From the NCBI GenBank assembly GCA_007121755.1, contig SKJZ01000260.1, forward strand, positions 1 through 10,745: a DNA stretch of 10,745 bases, written 5' to 3'. The first letter of the stretch is position 1. Each line of letters opens with the position of its first letter. Positions 6,900 through 10,745 of the stretch are shown piece after piece. The notes under the pieces were generated by a model. It worked only from the letters and a program-made list of their open reading frames with translations. It was not told the DNA's origin and did not search any database. Both the position numbers and the translations under genes were made by a program. Source of the stretch: Halorhodospira sp. (GTDB lineage: Bacteria; Pseudomonadota; Gammaproteobacteria; Nitrococcales; Halorhodospiraceae).

Positions 6900-7742
6900 A
6901 TGGGAAGCGACTACACAGCGGCTGTGGAGACGGCCCGGGAGTACTACAACAGCGAGGACGCGGACAATTTCTACTTCACCATTTGGGGTGGTGAGGATAT
7001 CCACATCGGCCTCTATAAGGACGATGAGGAGCCGATTTTCGACGCCAGCCGGCGCACCGTGGAGCGCATGGCCTCCTTCGCCACCCGACTCGGACCCGAC
7101 TCCTATGTGCTCGATGTCGGCGCCGGGTACGGTGGTGCGGCCCGCTATCTTGCCCACACCTACGGTTGCAAGGTGGTCGCCCTCAATCTCTCCGAGGTGG
7201 AGAATGAGCGCGACCGGCAAATGAACCAGGAGCAGGGCGTCGATCACCTCATCGAGGTCGTCGACGCGGCCTTCGAGGACATCCCGCTGGGCGACGGACT
7301 GTTTGATTTGGTCTGGTCCCAGGACGCGTTCCTGCACAGCGGTGATCGTCCGCGTGTCTTGCAGGAGGTGCATCGGGTGCTCAAGCCGGGCGCGGAGTTC
7401 ATCTTTACCGACCCGATGCAGGCCGACGACTGTCCGTCAGGCGTGCTCCAGCCGATTCTTGATCGGATCCACCTGTCGACGATGGGTTCCCCCGGCTTTT
7501 ACAAGAGCGAGTTAGAAAAGCTGGGTTTTGAATGCCTCGGCTTCGAGGAGCATTCGCACCAGTTGCCGCGCCACTACGGCCGCGTCCTGAAGGAGTTGGA
7601 GCGCCGCGAGGCCCAGGGCGACCTCAAGGGCGTTGTGTCCGATGCCTATGTGGAGCGCATGAAGAAGGGTCTTGGCCACTGGGTGGAAGGCGGCAACAAC
7701 GGTTACCTCGCATGGGGAATATTCCACTTCCGTAAGAGCTAG
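6900..7742 (+). CDS. sdmt: Sarcosine/dimethylglycine N-methyltransferase (SDMT)
   Basis: Cytoplasmic SAM-dependent methyltransferase that carries dimethylglycine (and sarcosine) to glycine betaine, completing the osmolyte pathway started by the upstream enzyme. It has 280 residues against about 279 for the H. halochloris protein. Motif I is VLDVGAGYGG at 70-79; the acidic stretch after it reads ALNLSEVENERDRQMNQEQG. The substrate-site signature Pro172-Met173 in TDPMQADD stands where GSMT has its Arg167; this swap is a known marker separating the two activities. The C-terminal part QLPRHYGRV, GHWVEGGNNGYLAWGIFHF is typical of SDMT. The ribosome site (GGGGAG) is in the last codons of gsmt, and the ATG begins three bases after the gsmt stop, so the pair is surely co-translated. 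It is followed by a 195-base gap filled by an inverted-repeat element. Confidence 0.96.
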   Translation: MGSDYTAAVETAREYYNSEDADNFYFTIWGGEDIHIGLYKDDEEPIFDASRRTVERMASFATRLGPDSYVLDVGAGYGGAARYLAHTYGCKVVALNLSEVENERDRQMNQEQGVDHLIEVVDAAFEDIPLGDGLFDLVWSQDAFLHSGDRPRVLQEVHRVLKPGAEFIFTDPMQADDCPSGVLQPILDRIHLSTMGSPGFYKSELEKLGFECLGFEEHSHQLPRHYGRVLKELERREAQGDLKGVVSDAYVERMKKGLGHWVEGGNNGYLAWGIFHFRKS

Positions 7743-7744
7743 CG

Positions 7745-7909
7745 GCGCTTTAAGGCTTCTGCTTAGTAGGACCGTGTTGGCGGGGAGCCCCATACGGGGG
7801 CGTCGGCGGCAGGGATACCGCTGCGGAGTGTACAGGGAGGTATTCACAGCGTTCCCCGTATGGGGCTCCCCGCCACCGCGGCCCGGCATCGGAGCCTGCC
7901 CTCAAGCGC
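7745..7909. repeat. Inverted-repeat element, copy 2 (between sdmt and metK)
   Basis: Perfect 22-bp inverted arms at 7778-7799 and 7854-7875. Broken pairing continues outward (CCG/CGG, AGGCT at 7753-7757 with AGCCT at 7893-7897) to GCGCTT at 7745-7750 with AAGCGC at 7904-7909. The 54 bases between the arms hold an inner hairpin (CGGCGG / CCGCTG) and the motif CAGGGAGGTATTCACAGCGT at 7833-7852. That motif matches 17 of 20 bases in copy 1 at 1188-1207. The arm sequences of the two copies differ, yet each is self-complementary. In RNA this would be a very stable structure occupying almost the whole sdmt-metK gap. No T-run follows, so it is not a normal terminator. Confidence 0.88.
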
Positions 7910-7937
7910 TACGATTGATCATTCGAGAGGAGCAAAC

Positions 7938-9104
7938 ATGAGCAAGGGTTATCTCTTTACATCCGAGTCGGTCTCCGAGGGCCATCCCGATAAGATGGCC
8001 GACCAGATCTCCGATGCCATCCTGGACGCCTTCCTGGCCCAGGACCCCAAGTCCCGCGTCGCCGCGGAGACGATGGTGCAGACCGGCATGGTGGTGGTGG
8101 CTGGCGAGGTCAAGTCCAACGCCCGTATCGACCTGGAGCCTCTGGTGCGCGACACCGTGCGCGAGATCGGTTACACCAGCTCCGACCTGGGCTTCGACGC
8201 CGACACCTGTGCGGTGCTCAACGCCTTGGGTGAGCAGTCCCCGGATATCAACCAGGGCGTCGACCGGGCCCGGGAGGAGGAGCAGGGCGCCGGCGACCAG
8301 GGCTTGATGTTCGGCTACGCAACCGACGAGACCGACGTGCTGATGCCGGCGCCGATTCACTTCTCCCACCGTCTGGTGCGCCAGCAGTCGGAAGTCCGCA
8401 AGTCGGGCAAGCTGCCGTGGCTGCGTCCCGACGCCAAGAGCCAGATCACCTTCCGTTACGACGGTGCCAACGTGCTCGGCGTCGACGCCGTGGTGCTCTC
8501 CACTCAGCACGACGACGACGTGGACCAGAAGACGGTCCACGAGGGCGTGATGGAGGAGATCATCAAGCCGGTCCTCGGCCCCACCGGCTGGCTGAACGGC
8601 GACACCAAGTATCATATCAACCCCACCGGCCGGTTCGTCACCGGCGGCCCGCTGGGCGACTGCGGCCTGACCGGCCGTAAGATCATTGTCGACACCTATG
8701 GTGGCATGGCTCGCCACGGCGGCGGCGCCTTCTCGGGCAAGGACCCGTCCAAGGTCGACCGTTCCGCGGCCTACGTTGCCCGCTATGTCGCCAAGAACAT
8801 CGTCAAGGCCCGGCTGGCCTCGCGGTGCGAGGTGCAAGTCTCCTACGCCATCGGCGTGGCGGAGCCGACCTCGATCAATGTCGAGACCTACGGCACCGGC
8901 AAGGTGGACGACGCCACCCTGACCGACCTGGTGCGCAGCCACTTCGATCTGCGCCCCTACGGCATTCTCAAGATGCTGGAGTTGGAGAAGCCGATGTTCC
9001 TCCCCACCGCCGCATACGGCCACTTCGGGCGCGAGGATATCGACGTGAGCTGGGAGCGCACCGACCGCGCCGCCGCGCTGGCCGACGCCGCCGGCATCAA
9101 ATAA
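7938..9104 (+). CDS. metK: S-adenosylmethionine synthetase (methionine adenosyltransferase)
   Basis: Makes SAM from methionine and ATP, releasing phosphate and pyrophosphate; works as a cytoplasmic tetramer needing Mg and K ions. At 388 residues it is full length for bacterial MetK. Signature residues are GHPDK at 15-19, GAGDQGLMFGYA at 117-128 and the phosphate-binding loop GGGAFSGKD at 261-269 after DTYGG. The ATG at 7938 follows GAGAGGAG at 7925-7932; the in-frame extension to 7860 runs into the repeat and has no homology. The gene supplies the methyl donor for the two upstream methyltransferases and is 19 bases from ahcY, so metK-ahcY-metF form one unit. Codon choice is strongly G/C-ending, which suggests high expression. 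No SAM riboswitch is visible in its leader; the repeat element occupies that place. Confidence 0.98.
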   Translation: MSKGYLFTSESVSEGHPDKMADQISDAILDAFLAQDPKSRVAAETMVQTGMVVVAGEVKSNARIDLEPLVRDTVREIGYTSSDLGFDADTCAVLNALGEQSPDINQGVDRAREEEQGAGDQGLMFGYATDETDVLMPAPIHFSHRLVRQQSEVRKSGKLPWLRPDAKSQITFRYDGANVLGVDAVVLSTQHDDDVDQKTVHEGVMEEIIKPVLGPTGWLNGDTKYHINPTGRFVTGGPLGDCGLTGRKIIVDTYGGMARHGGGAFSGKDPSKVDRSAAYVARYVAKNIVKARLASRCEVQVSYAIGVAEPTSINVETYGTGKVDDATLTDLVRSHFDLRPYGILKMLELEKPMFLPTAAYGHFGREDIDVSWERTDRAAALADAAGIK

Positions 9105-9123
9105 TCAGGAGGAATCCGCAGTA

Positions 9124-10434
9124 ATGAGTGCCAATGCAACGGACGTGAAGCAAGACTACAAAGTAGCCGACATCTCCCTGGCCGATTGGGGCCGCAAGGA
9201 GATCCGCATCGCCGAGACGGAGATGCCGGGCCTGATGGCGACCCGGGACGAGTTCGGGTCGCAGCAGCCGCTCAAGGGCGCCCGCATCGCCGGCTGCCTC
9301 CACATGACCATCCAGACAGCGGTCCTGATCGAGACCCTGCAGGCGCTGGGCGCCGAGGTGCGCTGGTCGTCCTGCAACATCTTCTCGACCCAGGACCAGG
9401 CCGCCGCCGCGGTGGCCGCCGCCGGCACCCCGGTCTTCGCCTGGAAGGGCGAGACCGAGGAGGAGTACTGGTGGTGCGTGGAGCAGACCATCTTCGGCCC
9501 CGGCGGTTGGACGCCGAATATGCTGCTCGACGACGGCGGCGATCTGACCGGCGTGGTCCACGACAAGTACCCGGAGTTGATGAAGGACATCAAGGGCGTC
9601 TCCGAGGAGACCACCACCGGCGTGCTCCGCCTCTACGAGATGGCGAAGAAGGGCACCCTCGGCATGCCGGCGTTCAACGTCAACGACTCGGTGACCAAGT
9701 CGAAGTTCGACAACCTCTACGGCTGCCGCGAGTCGCTGGTGGACGGCATCAAGCGCGCCACCGACGTGATGATCGCCGGTAAGACCGCCGTGGTGGCCGG
9801 GTTCGGCGACGTGGGCAAGGGCTCGGCGCAGTCGTTGCGTGGCCTCGGCGCCCAGGTCTGGATCACCGAGATCGACCCGATCTGCGCCCTGCAGGCGGCC
9901 ATGGAGGGTTTCAAGGTGGTGACCATGGAGGAGGCGGCCCCGGTGGCCGACATCTTCGTCACCGCCACCGGCAACTACAACGTGATCACCCACGATCACA
10001 TGAAGGCGATGAAAGACCAGGCCATCGTCTGCAACATTGGCCACTTCGACAACGAGATCGACGTGGCCAGCCTGCAGCAGTACGAGCGGGAGAACATCAA
10101 GCCGCAGGTCGACCACATCATTTTCCCCGACGGCAAGCGGATCATCCTGCTCGCCGAGGGGCGGCTGGTAAACCTCGGCTGCGCCACCGGGCATCCCTCG
10201 TTCGTGATGTCCAACTCCTTCACCAACCAAGTGATGGCGCAGATCGAGCTGTACACCAACCCGGGCAAGTACGAGAAGGACGTTTACGTGCTGCCGAAGC
10301 ACCTGGACGAGAAGGTGGCCCGCCTCCACTTGGAGCGGATCGGCGCCCACCTGACCGAACTCACCGAGGAGCAGGCCAAGTACATCGGTGTATCGAAGGA
10401 AGGGCCGTTCAAGCCGGATTGGTACCGGTATTGA
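9124..10434 (+). CDS. ahcY: S-adenosylhomocysteine hydrolase, short form
   Basis: Reversibly splits S-adenosylhomocysteine to homocysteine and adenosine using tightly bound NAD. It removes the product that inhibits methyltransferases, which matters for the SAM-hungry betaine pathway next door. It has 436 residues. NAD-binding loop is GFGDVGKG at 226-233. Catalytic-site residues align with the human enzyme: His60 (LHMT), Asp137 (DDGGD), Glu161 (SEETTTG), and Lys192 and Asp196 in NDSVTKSKFDN; the C-terminal GPFKPDWYRY supplies the cofactor-contacting Lys-Tyr end. It lacks the roughly 40-residue insert found in many proteobacterial AhcY proteins between KYPEL and the KGVSEETTTG segment, so its length is closer to the eukaryotic form. 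The ribosome site AGGAGGAA (9107-9114) precedes ATG 9124. The gap to metF is 28 bases. Confidence 0.98.
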   Translation: MSANATDVKQDYKVADISLADWGRKEIRIAETEMPGLMATRDEFGSQQPLKGARIAGCLHMTIQTAVLIETLQALGAEVRWSSCNIFSTQDQAAAAVAAAGTPVFAWKGETEEEYWWCVEQTIFGPGGWTPNMLLDDGGDLTGVVHDKYPELMKDIKGVSEETTTGVLRLYEMAKKGTLGMPAFNVNDSVTKSKFDNLYGCRESLVDGIKRATDVMIAGKTAVVAGFGDVGKGSAQSLRGLGAQVWITEIDPICALQAAMEGFKVVTMEEAAPVADIFVTATGNYNVITHDHMKAMKDQAIVCNIGHFDNEIDVASLQQYERENIKPQVDHIIFPDGKRIILLAEGRLVNLGCATGHPSFVMSNSFTNQVMAQIELYTNPGKYEKDVYVLPKHLDEKVARLHLERIGAHLTELTEEQAKYIGVSKEGPFKPDWYRY

Positions 10435-10462
10435 ACGGCTCGGCGTAATGGGGGAGCGATCG

Positions 10463-10745
10463 ATGGAGAGTCAGAGGAAGCACGGCCGCGTCTTCAGCTT
10501 CGAGTTTTTCCCGCCACGGACCGATCAGGGTGTGATCAACCTGCGCGAGACCCGGAAGCGGTTGGAACGGCTGAACCCGGCCTTCTTCTCGGTCACCTTC
10601 GGCGCCGGCGGCTCGACCCGCGACCGGACCTTCGAGACGGTGGCGGAGATCCAGCGGGAGAGCACGGCGGCCGCCGCTCCCCACCTCTCGTGCATCGACT
10701 CCACCCGGGACGGCATCCGCGAGATCCTGGAGGGGTACCGGGAAC
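10463..10745 (+). CDS. metF: 5,10-methylenetetrahydrofolate reductase, 5' part only
   Basis: FAD enzyme that reduces methylene-THF to methyl-THF, the methyl donor for rebuilding methionine from homocysteine. Only the first 94 codons are inside the window. The opening FSFEFFPPR segment holds the proton-donor Glu (residue 14, equal to Glu28 of E. coli MetF). FFSVTFGAGGSTRDRT and APHLSCIDST also match the family barrel start. The start at ATG 10463 follows GGGGGAG (10450-10456); an in-frame ATG at 10448 has no ribosome site and is less likely. It lies 28 bases after ahcY, closing the methyl-cycle unit. The protein begins almost directly at the catalytic strand, with a shorter N-terminus than E. 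coli MetF. Confidence 0.94.
   Translation, partial: MESQRKHGRVFSFEFFPPRTDQGVINLRETRKRLERLNPAFFSVTFGAGGSTRDRTFETVAEIQRESTAAAAPHLSCIDSTRDGIREILEGYRE

Noticed and set aside
7743..7937. Riboswitch in the metK leader
   Set aside because: The structure there is better explained as a copy of the repeat also found at 1110-1252, since the core motif is shared with a site unrelated to methionine metabolism.
7902..9023. 373-codon open frame on the minus strand opposite metK
   Set aside because: It lies fully antisense to an unmistakable metK, is Val/Gly/His/Leu-rich with no recognisable motif, and arises from the strong G/C-ending codon use of metK.
9097..10350. 417-codon open frame on the minus strand opposite ahcY
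   Set aside because: Same cause: an antisense shadow of a highly codon-biased gene; composition is Val/Gly/His/Leu-rich and resembles no protein family.
1..10745. CRISPR array, rRNA, complete tRNA or insertion sequence
   Set aside because: No regularly spaced direct repeats, no rRNA-like stretch, no tRNA cloverleaf and no transposase were seen on either strand.

Overview
The window is GC-rich and reads as a halophilic gammaproteobacterium of the Halorhodospira / Ectothiorhodospiraceae type. The main evidence is an adjacent pair of N-methyltransferases that I recognise as the glycine sarcosine methyltransferase (GSMT) and sarcosine dimethylglycine methyltransferase (SDMT) described from Halorhodospira halochloris. 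These make the compatible solute glycine betaine from glycine. The species call is inference from protein recognition and composition.

Left part (2-3753, minus strand): a two-gene piece of an ABC importer operon. An 889-residue family-5-like solute-binding protein overlaps by 4 bases a DppB-type permease; the operon appears to continue past the left edge. The binding protein is odd in two ways. Its family-5 segments appear in circularly permuted order. Its last ~50 residues are encoded by an intergenic-type inverted-repeat element.

Middle (3908-5713, plus strand, divergent): a ~600-residue protein that aligns by eye with the polymerase-to-helix-hairpin-helix part of bacterial DNA polymerase III alpha (DnaE). 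It lacks the PHP domain, most of the palm with the catalytic aspartates, the fingers signature and the C-terminal OB region. It looks like a maintained, non-catalytic pseudo-polymerase and is the least explained gene here. A 376-base gene-free stretch follows. It contains several hairpins, a 12-base perfect palindrome and a weak promoter candidate in front of the betaine genes.

Right part (6090-10745, plus strand): gsmt, sdmt, metK, ahcY and the start of metF. Each betaine made from glycine consumes three SAM and releases three SAH. MetK makes SAM, AhcY removes the inhibitory SAH, and MetF makes the 5-methyl-THF used to remethylate homocysteine. The cluster therefore packages a methylation-heavy osmolyte pathway with its methyl-supply cycle.

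A repeat element lies between sdmt and metK. It shares its core sequence and architecture with the element at the 3' end of the binding-protein gene. Both copies sit at intra-operon boundaries, one after the binding-protein gene and one after the methyltransferase pair, where they could set 3' mRNA stability and relative dosage.
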